Part shown: one piece after another, positions 45,034 to 53,376 of the stretch
Layout of the letters: the number at the start of each line of letters is the position of its first letter
Numbering within the stretch: position 1 is the stretch's first letter
Notes under the pieces: model-generated
What the model was told of the DNA's origin: nothing
Seen by the model: only the letters and a program-made list of their open reading frames with translations
Database searches by the model: none
NCBI RefSeq assembly: GCF_028561335.1
Contig: NZ_JAQQTG010000016.1
Coordinates: forward strand, 191,704-255,703
Origin: Aequorivita todarodis
Lineage (GTDB): Bacteria > Bacteroidota > Bacteroidia > Flavobacteriales > Flavobacteriaceae
Reading direction: 5' to 3'
DNA: 64,000 nucleotides
Made by a program: the position numbers and the translations under genes

Positions 45034-46872
45034 ATGAAAGAATCACAGAAAAAAACCATTTTACTTCTTTTTTCTATTTTCAGTCTTTGCCTGAACGCCC
45101 AAAAAAATCTTGATTCGCTATATGGAGTCTGGCAGGATAAGACCCAGGCAGATTCTAGTCGAATAAAAGCTCTAAAGGATTATATTTGGGAAGGCTATCT
45201 TTTCTCTCAGCCAGATACCGCTCTTATATTAATAGAAAAGCTATATCAATTTTCAAATAAAAAAGAAAACTTAATAGGAATAGCTGGAGCAACGGATTTG
45301 AAAGGTGCTTTCTATGACAATCATGGGATGTCTGCTAAAGCATTAGATTATTATCAAAGCGGTTTAAAAATACGAAAAAAAATAAATGATGCACGTGGGA
45401 TAGCTGTTTCTTTAAATCATATTGGGAACTTGTATTTGATTCAAGAGAATTTTATCAAAGCCCTGGAATACTATCAAAAAGCTTTAGAAATACAGGAGCA
45501 ACACAAATATAAAAATGGAGTTAATTTCAGTTTAACCAATATTGGAATTGTCTATAGTAGGCTGGAGGACTATTCAAAAGCATTAGACTTTTTACAAAGA
45601 GGTTTGGATATTCATGAAGAAATTGGAGACCTATACGGAATTGCCATAACCTCGGGAAACATAGGAGATGTTTATCGTTTCCAAGGGAATTACATTAAGG
45701 CAATGACTTATTATGAAACAAGTCTTAAATCATTTGAAAAAATAGGATATAAAACAGGAATAGCTATTTCTCTTTCTATTATGGCAATAATTCAAATAGA
45801 TCAAGGCGATTATAAAAAGGCCATTGAAGCCTGTCAAAAAAGTCTTGATTTAGCTTTGGAGATAGGCGCCATCCATGAGCAAAAAGAAGCATGCGCCTGT
45901 TTATACGAAACCTACAAGAAGTTAGGCAATGGCACTAAAGCCTTGGAATTTCACGAACAAATGTTGGTCCTAAACGACAGTTTACAATCAGAAGAAACCT
46001 CTAAAAAACTACAGCAGATGGAATTTGCCAAGCAAGTATTGGCAGATAGTTTGGCGCAAGTAGAGAAAGATCTAAAAATTGAAATGGCACATCAAAACGA
46101 AGTGCGCAAAAAAGATAAAAACAGAAATATAGCCATAGGGGTGGGCATCTTCTTTTTATTGGCTGCAGGCGGATTTTACAGCAGGTGGCATTATGTAAAA
46201 AAATCGAAAGCAGTTATAGAAAAAGAAAAGAATCGGTCTGAAAATTTATTGCTCAATATTCTTCCCTCAGAAATAGCAGAGGAACTCAAAGCTAAGGGAA
46301 GTGCAGATGCCAGGGATTTTGATATGGTTTCAATCCTTTTTACGGACTTCAAGGGGTTTACCCAAGCATCAGAGAAATTAACCGCCAAGGAGCTCATTGA
46401 AGAGATCAATGTTTGCTTTAAGGCTTTTGATCACATCTGTGAAAAACACGGGATTGAAAAAATAAAAACAATAGGTGATGCGTATATGGCCGCTGGTGGA
46501 TTACCAATCCCTTCAGATAATTCTACTAAAAATACGGTTCTGGCGGGTCTAGAAATGCAGGCTTTTATTTCAGATCGAATTGGAGAAAAAAATAAATTGA
46601 ATGAAATGTCATTTAAGATGCGATTAGGAATCCACACGGGGCCGGTGGTAGCAGGCATCGTTGGGGTAAAGAAATTTCAATACGACATTTGGGGGGATAC
46701 AGTGAACATAGCATCACGTATGGAAAGTAGTGGCGAAATAGGAAAAGTGAACATCTCTGAAGGCACTTATGAATTGCTGAAAAATGACCCCGATCTTATT
46801 TTTACAAGCCGGGGGAGAATTGAAGCCAAAGGAAAAGGCGAAATCGAGATGTTTTTTGTCACCAAACGCTAA
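45034..46872 (+). CDS. TPR-containing class III adenylate cyclase
   Basis: A 612-residue protein with an N-terminal signal (LLLFSIFSLCLNAQ), TPR repeats at about residues 60-330, a coiled segment, one membrane helix (NIAIGVGIFFLLAAGGFY) and a C-terminal cyclase domain in the cytoplasm. The cyclase has LFTDFKGFT (metal Asp), KTIGDAYMAAGGLP (metal Asp and adenine-selecting Lys), YDIWGDTVNIASRM (purine-site Asp and transition-state Asn/Arg). All are intact, so adenylate rather than guanylate specificity is likely. ATG at 45034 is used; a TTG at 45022 would add four codons. A TATCTTTA box lies at 44935. The periplasmic TPR part may sense a partner protein; unknown. Confidence 0.87.
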   Translation: MKESQKKTILLLFSIFSLCLNAQKNLDSLYGVWQDKTQADSSRIKALKDYIWEGYLFSQPDTALILIEKLYQFSNKKENLIGIAGATDLKGAFYDNHGMSAKALDYYQSGLKIRKKINDARGIAVSLNHIGNLYLIQENFIKALEYYQKALEIQEQHKYKNGVNFSLTNIGIVYSRLEDYSKALDFLQRGLDIHEEIGDLYGIAITSGNIGDVYRFQGNYIKAMTYYETSLKSFEKIGYKTGIAISLSIMAIIQIDQGDYKKAIEACQKSLDLALEIGAIHEQKEACACLYETYKKLGNGTKALEFHEQMLVLNDSLQSEETSKKLQQMEFAKQVLADSLAQVEKDLKIEMAHQNEVRKKDKNRNIAIGVGIFFLLAAGGFYSRWHYVKKSKAVIEKEKNRSENLLLNILPSEIAEELKAKGSADARDFDMVSILFTDFKGFTQASEKLTAKELIEEINVCFKAFDHICEKHGIEKIKTIGDAYMAAGGLPIPSDNSTKNTVLAGLEMQAFISDRIGEKNKLNEMSFKMRLGIHTGPVVAGIVGVKKFQYDIWGDTVNIASRMESSGEIGKVNISEGTYELLKNDPDLIFTSRGRIEAKGKGEIEMFFVTKR

Positions 46873-47086
46873 CTAGTTGCGTAAATACACCAATTTACCC
46901 ACAGCAGCATATTAAATATAAATTCTCGCCTATTTTTAAAAATTGGACGGTCAAATCGCTTTTGGGTTTCTTAAATTTAAACTGCTTCAGCTCTTAAATA
47001 TGCTATTATTCAAAGGTCTTTTTCAGTAAGCGCGCAACCTTTTAAAAAATTTCAGACTATAGGGTAACACTGTAACAAAAACGATT
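46873..47086 (+). other. 5' region of the ECF sigma operon
   Basis: 214 AT-rich bases. Near its end are AACCTTTT (47036-47043) and CTATA (47057-47061), a promoter-like pair repeated in front of rpoD. No other structure is seen. Confidence 0.6.
47036..47061 (+). promoter_or_regulatory. candidate ECF promoter of the sigma operon
   Basis: AACCTTTT, 13 bases, then CTATA. The -35 type AACC word and spacing resemble ECF promoters in Bacteroidota as I recall them. The same arrangement occurs at 49418-49443. Confidence 0.5.
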
Positions 47087-48124
47087 ATGAAAAATCTTTG
47101 GCTTTTACCCTTTTTTCTACTATTCACAATTTTTAATTCCTGCGAAAATGAACCCATCAGCAAAGCAGACCCCTCAAAAGTTATTCAAGTAAATTCAGAA
47201 TTGTACCATCTTATCCAAAAAGCGGCCGGCAACGACTTTGAAAATGAAATAACCTGCATCGATTTCAACTACCCTTTTACCCTTGTCATTTATGACGAGA
47301 ATATGGATATTTTCGGCTACCAAGTTATAAATAGCGATATTGAGTTCAGTGAGTTTTTGGGAACTCTGGAAGAAGGAAAATCCATTGGGCTAAGTTACCC
47401 AATAACCAGTATTTTAAACAATGGCCAACCCTATGAAATCAACAATAACGACGAACTGAAAGAAGCCATAGACAAATGCCTGGAGGCAGACACCATCACA
47501 ACCTGCAACAATATTCTTACGGAAACTTCCTGTATATGGAAGATAAATCATTTGGATGGCCCAAACAGCGAATATGAGGGTGCCTATTTTGAAGTGAGCA
47601 ATTTTGGAAACGCAGGTTTATATTTCCAAGACCACTCTTTCGGCGGCACGTGGATTACCTATTTTATTGAAGACGAATTGCATCTCAATATATTTTTAAG
47701 CGGCGATGAAAACATTAGCACTGATTGGAATTTTGATTGGAAAGTAATAAGTTTTGACGAATCACAAATGGAAATCACAAATGGAACAGACAGCTATCGT
47801 CTCATAAAAGATTGTTACGAACCCTGCCGAAAATTTCTTTTTGAGGAATGTGAAACTGAACCAAATTCCGGCAAAGCAATATTCGATTTGGAAAGTTATT
47901 TTGAATGTTTCTTTCCGTTAACCGGTATAAATGACCCGGCAACCGTGGTGGCAAGTTATTATGAAACCTATGAAGATATGCAGGCGGGCACTAATGCCAT
48001 TGTAAATTTACCATACGAAAACAACGTAAACCCCCAAATTATTTATGTTAGATTTGACGATATAATTACTGGCGAATTTGTTACGAACTTACCAATAATT
48101 CTAAAAGCAATATCATGTGCCTAA
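47087..48124 (+). CDS. unrecognised lipoprotein in an ECF sigma operon
   Basis: A 345-residue lipoprotein (LLPFFLLFTIFNSC, lipid Cys about 19). The mature part is acidic and beta-rich with several cysteine pairs (NEITCIDF, CNNILTETSCIW, DCYEPCRKFLFEEC), so it is probably exported and disulfide-bonded. No family recognised. Its stop overlaps the start of the sigma gene by eight bases, so the two are coupled. It may be a surface sensor or a target of the sigma system; inference only. Confidence 0.7.
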   Translation: MKNLWLLPFFLLFTIFNSCENEPISKADPSKVIQVNSELYHLIQKAAGNDFENEITCIDFNYPFTLVIYDENMDIFGYQVINSDIEFSEFLGTLEEGKSIGLSYPITSILNNGQPYEINNNDELKEAIDKCLEADTITTCNNILTETSCIWKINHLDGPNSEYEGAYFEVSNFGNAGLYFQDHSFGGTWITYFIEDELHLNIFLSGDENISTDWNFDWKVISFDESQMEITNGTDSYRLIKDCYEPCRKFLFEECETEPNSGKAIFDLESYFECFFPLTGINDPATVVASYYETYEDMQAGTNAIVNLPYENNVNPQIIYVRFDDIITGEFVTNLPIILKAISCA

Positions 48125-48686
48125 AACTTCCAGAATCTATTTGAAAGAAACCGAGCTCATAAAAGCCTGCATACAAAACAACCGGACAGCCCAAAACGAA
48201 TTGTTCCGGAAATACAAGGACACCCTCTATTTTACCTCTTTAAAATATTGCAGAAACGAAGCCGATGCCGAAGACAACCTGCACGATGCCTTTATAGCTA
48301 TTTTCCAAAAAATAAAAACCTATAAAAACAAAGGTTCCATTGAAGGTTGGATGAAGCGGATAACCATCTATAAAGCCATTGACAAATACAAAGCCAATAA
48401 GCCTGTAAACGTGGAAATAAAAGATGATATTCTTGGGGAAACAGTAGAAATGAACGAAGAATCGCATATTTCGCTGGACCAACTCTTAAAACTTATCCAA
48501 GAACTGCCAGACCAGTACCGGCTCGTTTTTAACCTTTACCAAATGGATGGTTTTTCACATAAGGAAATCGCTAGTCTTTTGAATATTTCCGAAGGCACCT
48601 CAAAATCAAATTACTACCGTGCAAAATTAAATTTACGGGATAAAATTATAGCATTGAACAAATCCCTCAACCCAAAAACGCATTAA
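48117..48686 (+). CDS. ECF-type RNA polymerase sigma factor
   Basis: A 189-residue sigma-70 family protein. Region 2 is seen as NELFRKYKDTLYFTSLKYCR and DAEDNLHDAFIAIFQKIKTY, with GSIEGWMKRITIYKAIDKYK after it. Region 4 is QELPDQYRLVFNLYQMDGFS followed by HKEIASLLNISEGTSKSNYY, a helix-turn-helix. It begins at GTG (48117), overlapping the lipoprotein gene by eight bases. A single-helix membrane protein follows two bases after its stop. No region 3, as expected for ECF factors. Target genes are likely to include its own operon. Confidence 0.88.
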   Translation: MPKTSRIYLKETELIKACIQNNRTAQNELFRKYKDTLYFTSLKYCRNEADAEDNLHDAFIAIFQKIKTYKNKGSIEGWMKRITIYKAIDKYKANKPVNVEIKDDILGETVEMNEESHISLDQLLKLIQELPDQYRLVFNLYQMDGFSHKEIASLLNISEGTSKSNYYRAKLNLRDKIIALNKSLNPKTH

Positions 48687-48688
48687 AA

Positions 48689-49360
48689 ATGGGACAAAAG
48701 AAAGACATAGGAACGTTTTTTGAAACAAAACTGAACGGCGGAAAGAAAACTCCCAACCAAAGCCTTTGGGAAAAAATAAACCTCTCTTTGGATGAAGAAA
48801 CGCGCAGGCGAAAGCGAACTCTTTTGTATTGGCTCGTGGGTGGAGGCCTCTTTGTTTCGTTGGGATTGTTTCTATTGCTTTCCAATGGAAATTTTTCACA
48901 AACCAATCTTCATACCGATCAAAACAACATTCTTCTAAATGATCAATCTAATTCCAATTCAGAAGAAAAAAACAATAAAACAGCCATTGAAAAAGAAACC
49001 AGTGGGCTGTCTTCTGAAATTTCCAAAAAAGACTCATTAACTGTAAAAAATAATGATGAAACACTATCAAAAATAGAGTCAACAAAAGAAAATCTAGAAA
49101 AAGATGAATTAGCAAATTCCAAAAAAACGAAACAATCCACAAAACAAATAAGTTCTGGAAGCAAAGCCAAAAAAGACCTATCAAACAAAGAAAGCATTGA
49201 TGAAACTTTTAGCGTTACAACAAAATATTACTACTACAACAACGAAGATGGGAAGCGAATAATAACAACCGACAAAAATGAAATAGACAGTCTTATTATT
49301 AGAAAGCACCAATCCTTGGATTCAATAACGACAAAAAAAATAGACAGTCTTGAACAATAG
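48689..49360 (+). CDS. single-pass membrane protein, possible anti-sigma factor
   Basis: A 223-residue protein directly after the sigma gene. The N-terminal 45 residues are cytoplasmic (LWEKINLSLDEETRRRKRTL), then comes one membrane segment (LYWLVGGGLFVSLGLFLLLS), then a Ser/Lys/Asn/Glu-rich low-complexity periplasmic part of about 120 residues, ending with KYYYYNNEDGKRIITTDKNE. The layout is that of anti-sigma-like proteins that hold an ECF factor at the membrane, but I see no recognised anti-sigma motif. Functional call is from gene order. Confidence 0.6.
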   Translation: MGQKKDIGTFFETKLNGGKKTPNQSLWEKINLSLDEETRRRKRTLLYWLVGGGLFVSLGLFLLLSNGNFSQTNLHTDQNNILLNDQSNSNSEEKNNKTAIEKETSGLSSEISKKDSLTVKNNDETLSKIESTKENLEKDELANSKKTKQSTKQISSGSKAKKDLSNKESIDETFSVTTKYYYYNNEDGKRIITTDKNEIDSLIIRKHQSLDSITTKKIDSLEQ

Positions 49361-49407
49361 ATGAAAATTTCCATAGTTAGAAATACTGCATATATGGAAA
49401 GATTTAA

Positions 49408-49460
49408 AAACTTTTGTAACCTTTTCCGTATTTGTTACGTATAACAGATTACAAAAGTTT
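49408..49460 (+). promoter_or_regulatory. inverted repeat and ECF-like promoter before rpoD
   Basis: A perfect 12-base inverted repeat aaacttttgtaa/ttacaaaagttt (49408-49419, 49449-49460) brackets AACCTTTT (49418-49425), 13 bases, GTATA (49439-49443). The promoter pair copies the one before the ECF operon. Confidence 0.5.
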
Positions 49461-49488
49461 AAAACTTAATCTACAGGACATTTCTTAA

Positions 49489-50352
49489 ATGAGACAACTT
49501 AAAATTACAAAGCAGGTAACCAACAGGGAAACCGCTTCATTAGACAAGTACCTTCAGGAAATTGGAAAAGTTGACTTAATCACCGCAGACGAAGAAGTAG
49601 AATTGGCACAACGCATAAAAGCGGGTGACCAACGCGCTTTGGAAAAATTGACCAAGGCCAACCTTCGTTTCGTTGTTTCGGTGGCAAAGCAATACCAAAA
49701 CCAAGGGCTTACCCTTCCCGATCTTATCAACGAAGGAAACCTTGGCCTTATTAAAGCCGCACAGCGTTTTGACGAAACCCGAGGTTTCAAATTTATTTCC
49801 TACGCCGTTTGGTGGATCCGCCAGTCTATCCTTCAAGCTTTGGCTGAGCAATCTCGTATTGTGCGACTTCCTTTAAATAAAATTGGAAGCATCAACAAGA
49901 TCAACAAAATGTACGCTTATTTGGAGCAAGCCAATGAGCGCCCACCTTCTGCGGAGGAAATTGCCAAAGAATTGGACATGACCATCAACGACGTAAAAGA
50001 GTCTATGAAAAACTCCGGCCGCCACGTATCGATGGACGCACCACTTGTGGAAGGAGAGGACAGCAACTTATACGACGTTCTGCGAAGTGGCGAAAGCCCA
50101 AACCCAGACCGTGCCTTGTTGCACGAATCGCTCCGTACCGAAATTGAGCGTGCCTTGGAAACCCTTACACCCCGTGAGGCAGACGTTATCCGTTTGTACT
50201 TCGGCCTTGGCGACCAGCACCCAATGACGTTGGAAGAAATAGGCGAAACCTTTGATCTTACCCGTGAGCGCGTGCGCCAAATTAAAGAAAAGGCAATCAG
50301 AAGATTGAAACACACTTCAAGAAGCAAAATATTGATGACCTATTTGGGATAA
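49489..50352 (+). CDS. rpoD: primary-type RNA polymerase sigma factor RpoD/SigA
   Basis: A 287-residue sigma factor of the short Bacteroidota primary type, lacking the long region 1.1. Region 1.2 is [20 protein letters not shown]; region 2.3-2.4 is [20 protein letters not shown]; region 3 is [20 protein letters not shown]; region 4.2 is [20 protein letters not shown]. The region 2 and 4 sequences should recognise the TAnnTTTG promoters found through this window. It follows the ECF operon by 128 bases and has its own terminator. The shared upstream element suggests ECF influence on its expression. Confidence 0.95.
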   Translation: MRQLKITKQVTNRETASLDKYLQEIGKVDLITADEEVELAQRIKAGDQRALEKLTKANLRFVVSVAKQYQNQGLTLPDLINEGNLGLIKAAQRFDETRGFKFISYAVWWIRQSILQALAEQSRIVRLPLNKIGSINKINKMYAYLEQANERPPSAEEIAKELDMTINDVKESMKNSGRHVSMDAPLVEGEDSNLYDVLRSGESPNPDRALLHESLRTEIERALETLTPREADVIRLYFGLGDQHPMTLEEIGETFDLTRERVRQIKEKAIRRLKHTSRSKILMTYLG

Positions 50353-50430
50353 GGCCCATAACGATAACTTACAGTATCAGTTTTTCAGCCAGTCTGAAAA
50401 AATACTGTTCGTTTTTTGATTGATGAATGA

Positions 50431-50458
50431 CCTCCGGCTGATTACCGGAGGTTTTTTT
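50431..50458 (+). terminator. intrinsic terminator of rpoD
   Basis: Stem cctccgg/ccggagg (50431-50437, 50445-50451) with a seven-base loop and seven Ts. Confidence 0.94.
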
Positions 50459-50505
50459 GTTAAAATCCCAAACAGAAAGCACCAAATACCAAATAAGCAA
50501 TCAAC

Positions 50506-50603
50506 CCCTAAACTTTTACCCATAAACTTATAAACCCATAAACTTATAAACTTATAAACGCTTCAACACATAAACTTATAAACCCATAAACTCCAAACTT
50601 ATA
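50506..50603 (+). repeat. octamer array (nnATAAAC) upstream of rpe
   Basis: Mostly 8-base units ending ATAAAC (cataaacttataaaccca and similar) with some degenerate units. It stops at the rpe promoter. Confidence 0.85.
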
Positions 50604-50605
50604 GC

Positions 50606-50614
50606 TACCTTTGC
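50606..50614 (+). promoter_or_regulatory. -7 element TACCTTTGC of rpe-ypdA
   Basis: Exact TAnnTTTG followed by C, 16 bases before the rpe ATG. Confidence 0.65.
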
Positions 50615-50630
50615 ATAAAATTTCAAAAAA

Positions 50631-51290
50631 ATGAGCCACACAATTATAGCCCCATCCATCCTGGCAGCGGATTTTGCAAACCTGCAGCGCGATATTGAAA
50701 TGATAAACAACAGTGAAGCAGATTGGTTTCATCTCGACGTTATGGACGGCGTTTTTGTTCCGAATATTTCTTTCGGTATGCCTGTAATTAAGAGCATAGC
50801 CATACATGCCAAAAAACCATTGGACGTACATTTAATGATTATCGATCCCGATCGTTACCTAAAGACTTTTGCAGATTTGGGAACAAACATACTTACGGTC
50901 CATTACGAAGCCTGTACGCATCTTCACCGTACCCTGCAAGGTATAAAGGCGGAAGGAATGCAAGCAGGTGTTGCCATTAATCCACATACCAACGTTTCAC
51001 TTTTAGAAGACACCATAAATGATATTGACTTGGTTTGCATGATGAGCGTTAACCCCGGTTTTGGCGGACAAAGTTTCATTGAGAATACCTACAAAAAAGT
51101 TAAGCAGCTTCGTAAAATAATTGAAGCGAACAACGCTAAAACCAAAATTGAAATTGACGGCGGTGTTACCAATAAAAACGCCAAACAGCTCGTTGATGCC
51201 GGAGCCGATGTTTTGGTTGCCGGAAGTTATGTTTTTGGCGCGAGCAACCCAACCCAAACAATTCAAGATTTAAAAAATATTGTACTATAG
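50631..51290 (+). CDS. rpe: ribulose-phosphate 3-epimerase
   Basis: A 219-residue TIM-barrel metal enzyme that interconverts ribulose 5-phosphate and xylulose 5-phosphate in the pentose phosphate pathway. Motifs are APSILAADFANL, WFHLDVMDGVFVPN (metal His/Asp), LDVHLMI (His), MMSVNPGFGGQSF, and EIDGGVTNKNA (Asp). It starts the rpe-ypdA unit (nine-base gap). Confidence 0.95.
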   Translation: MSHTIIAPSILAADFANLQRDIEMINNSEADWFHLDVMDGVFVPNISFGMPVIKSIAIHAKKPLDVHLMIIDPDRYLKTFADLGTNILTVHYEACTHLHRTLQGIKAEGMQAGVAINPHTNVSLLEDTINDIDLVCMMSVNPGFGGQSFIENTYKKVKQLRKIIEANNAKTKIEIDGGVTNKNAKQLVDAGADVLVAGSYVFGASNPTQTIQDLKNIVL

Positions 51291-51299
51291 TACTGCAAA

Positions 51300-52298
51300 A
51301 TGCCCACTGTTTCTTCTGAAAATTTATTTGACGTTTTAATAATTGGCGCTGGGCCCATAGGCATTGCCTGTGCCTTGGAATGCAAAAAAAACGATCTTAA
51401 TTACATCGTGGTTGAAAAAGGAACGCTCACCAATTCGCTCTACAACTATCCGCTGAATATGAGCTTTTTTTCCACTTCAGAAAAACTGGAGATTGACGGC
51501 ATTCCCTTTATCAGCAATAATCCAAAGCCTTCACGCAACGAGGCACTGGAATATTATCGTCGTGTGGCCACTTCAAATAAGCTTAATATTCATTTGTATG
51601 AAAAGATTATTTCAGTAGAAAAAGTCGGTGATCATTTCGAGATCACTTCTAATAAAAAAAGCTATAGCGCTACAAATTTAATTGTAAGTACAGGATTTTA
51701 CGACATTCCAAAAATGCTGAACGTTCCCGGGGAAGACTTGCCAAAAGTGACGCACTATTATAAGGAAGCCCATCCCTTTGTGATGCAAAAGGCCATTGTG
51801 GTTGGCGCCAGTAATTCGGCAGTGGATGCAGCTTTGGAAATATGGCGCAAAGGCGGTGAAGTAACTATGGTTGTTCGCGGGCCTGAAATTGGTACGCGCG
51901 TAAAATACTGGGTAAAGCCCGATATTGAAAACCGAATAAAAGAGGGAAGTATCAAGGCATATTTTAATTCAGAAGTGATCGAGATAACGGAAACTGAAGT
52001 AACGATCAAAACTCCGACAGGCAACCGAACACTTCAGAATGATTTTGTGGTCGCGTTGACAGGCTATAAACCAGATTTTGACTTTTTAAGAAAATTGGGG
52101 ATTCATCTTTCAGAAGATGAAAACCATTTTCCACAATACAATCCGGACACGATGGAAACAAATATTCAGGGACTTTACCTGGCCGGGGTTATTTGCGGCG
52201 GAATGGAAACCCACAAGTGGTTTATTGAGAATTCCCGGATACATTCAAAAATAATTGCCCGGCATATTTCACAAAAAATCAATACCCTGCAAAATTAA
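51300..52298 (+). CDS. ypdA: YpdA-type NAD(P)H-dependent thiol-disulfide reductase
   Basis: A 332-residue flavin pyridine-nucleotide oxidoreductase. The FAD-binding motif is DVLIIGAGPIGIACALEC, and the NAD(P)H motif is AIVVGASNSAVDAALE. Near the C-terminus, ETNIQGLYLAGVICGG replaces the usual TGD-type FAD motif of thioredoxin reductases. There is no CxxC pair, so it is not a classical thioredoxin reductase. YpdA reduces bacillithiol disulfide in species that make bacillithiol; no bacillithiol gene is in this window. It converges with the MtfA-like gene and the ends overlap by 20 bases. Confidence 0.85.
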   Translation: MPTVSSENLFDVLIIGAGPIGIACALECKKNDLNYIVVEKGTLTNSLYNYPLNMSFFSTSEKLEIDGIPFISNNPKPSRNEALEYYRRVATSNKLNIHLYEKIISVEKVGDHFEITSNKKSYSATNLIVSTGFYDIPKMLNVPGEDLPKVTHYYKEAHPFVMQKAIVVGASNSAVDAALEIWRKGGEVTMVVRGPEIGTRVKYWVKPDIENRIKEGSIKAYFNSEVIEITETEVTIKTPTGNRTLQNDFVVALTGYKPDFDFLRKLGIHLSEDENHFPQYNPDTMETNIQGLYLAGVICGGMETHKWFIENSRIHSKIIARHISQKINTLQN

Positions 52299-53115
52299 AA
52301 TTTAACAGCTTTTTGGTGTGTTCGTAGAGTTTAGGGAAAATTGCCTTAAAATCTTCGGGGGACTCCAAAAAGTATTCTGTGAGCACTGCCAAAAATTCAT
52401 ATTGATTGGTAAAGGCGTATGCCCTAAAAAAGTTGGTTTTGTCCAATTTATCCTTTAATTCCTGTTTTGTCAAAAGCTTCAAAATATTTTGAAAATGTTT
52501 TGTGAAACGAATGGAATCCAAGTCTCTGCCGCTAATTGCCTCCAACTGCATGGCGTGCATAAATTCGTGGATTCCCACGTTGCGGTTATCATTGTCTATT
52601 TGAAATCCCTCTTCAAAATCTTTCCAGGAAAAGACCAACGCTTTTTCGCGAGGGTTGAATTCACCCTTATGGTAATTATTGTTGACCTTGCTGAAAAATT
52701 CCCCCGGATAGATAAGCACAAAATCGATTAGCGAATAGGCATAGTTTTTTCTTCCAAAACTTAACATGCAGCCGATGGCCGCGACCAATACCATCATTCG
52801 GTCATCTATGCTCAACTCGCCTCTTCCCACAAATTTTTTATCCGAGATAAATTGGGCTACCCTGTGTTGAAATTGTTTTTTATGTTTTTCGGAGAGCGTG
52901 TCATAAAACCTGAATTCCTTTTGAAGGATGGTCAATTGGGTATCCGGGAGTTTCTTATAGACAAGATAATGCCTAAAGAGCGGCCTATCAAATTTAGCTG
53001 CGTACCAATTCTCAAAAACCCTGAAAAGGAAAAAAGCAAAACCGAGAAGAACAATTCCGTAGGCATAGGGCGCTAGCCAAGGGGCATAGGCTTCGGTCTG
53101 GAGAATATGGCTCAT
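52279..53115 (-). CDS. M90 family zinc peptidase, MtfA-like
   Basis: A 278-residue membrane-anchored peptidase. One N-terminal membrane helix (YAYGIVLLGFAFFLFRVFENW) is followed by the MtfA domain. The zinc motif is VGIHEFMHAMQLE, with the expected HExxH; the third ligand Glu is probably in YEFLAVLTEYFL. E. coli MtfA binds the Mlc repressor and modulates glucose uptake; a different target is likely here. It is divergent from the AT-rich cassette gene. Confidence 0.85.
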   Translation of the reverse strand: MSHILQTEAYAPWLAPYAYGIVLLGFAFFLFRVFENWYAAKFDRPLFRHYLVYKKLPDTQLTILQKEFRFYDTLSEKHKKQFQHRVAQFISDKKFVGRGELSIDDRMMVLVAAIGCMLSFGRKNYAYSLIDFVLIYPGEFFSKVNNNYHKGEFNPREKALVFSWKDFEEGFQIDNDNRNVGIHEFMHAMQLEAISGRDLDSIRFTKHFQNILKLLTKQELKDKLDKTNFFRAYAFTNQYEFLAVLTEYFLESPEDFKAIFPKLYEHTKKLLNFNFAGY

Positions 53116-53196
53116 AGGCTAATACTGGGTGTTGAGGTAAAGTAAATATAACGATTTTCACGGCTAATTATTTCTTGGGAAAAAATTCAAAAAGAA

Positions 53197-53224
53197 AAAT
53201 CCCCCACATCGCTGCCGGGGATTT
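53197..53224 (-). terminator. terminator-like hairpin without an adjacent gene end
   Basis: Stem aaatcccc/ggggattt with a T run on the minus strand. It lies between the divergent MtfA-like gene and the lipoprotein, where no minus-strand gene ends. It strongly resembles the SusD terminator at 54615-54644. Confidence 0.7.
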
Positions 53225-53376
53225 AATAACTATTGTTTAGACCTTTAGGTTTATTAAAATTTATGAAATATTTAAAATATTATAATAATTTTATTACATT
53301 TAATCTGATTATTATGTCTTTCAACGAAGAAACCGAAAATCGTAAATAGAGTAGGTACAACTAAATATTTTAGATT

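Noticed and set aside
49368-49400. Hairpin tttccata/tatggaaa after the possible anti-sigma gene as a terminator
   Set aside because: Weak stem, long loop and no T run.
51300-52298. Thioredoxin reductase
   Set aside because: The redox CxxC between the FAD and NADPH domains is absent, so YpdA is the better call.
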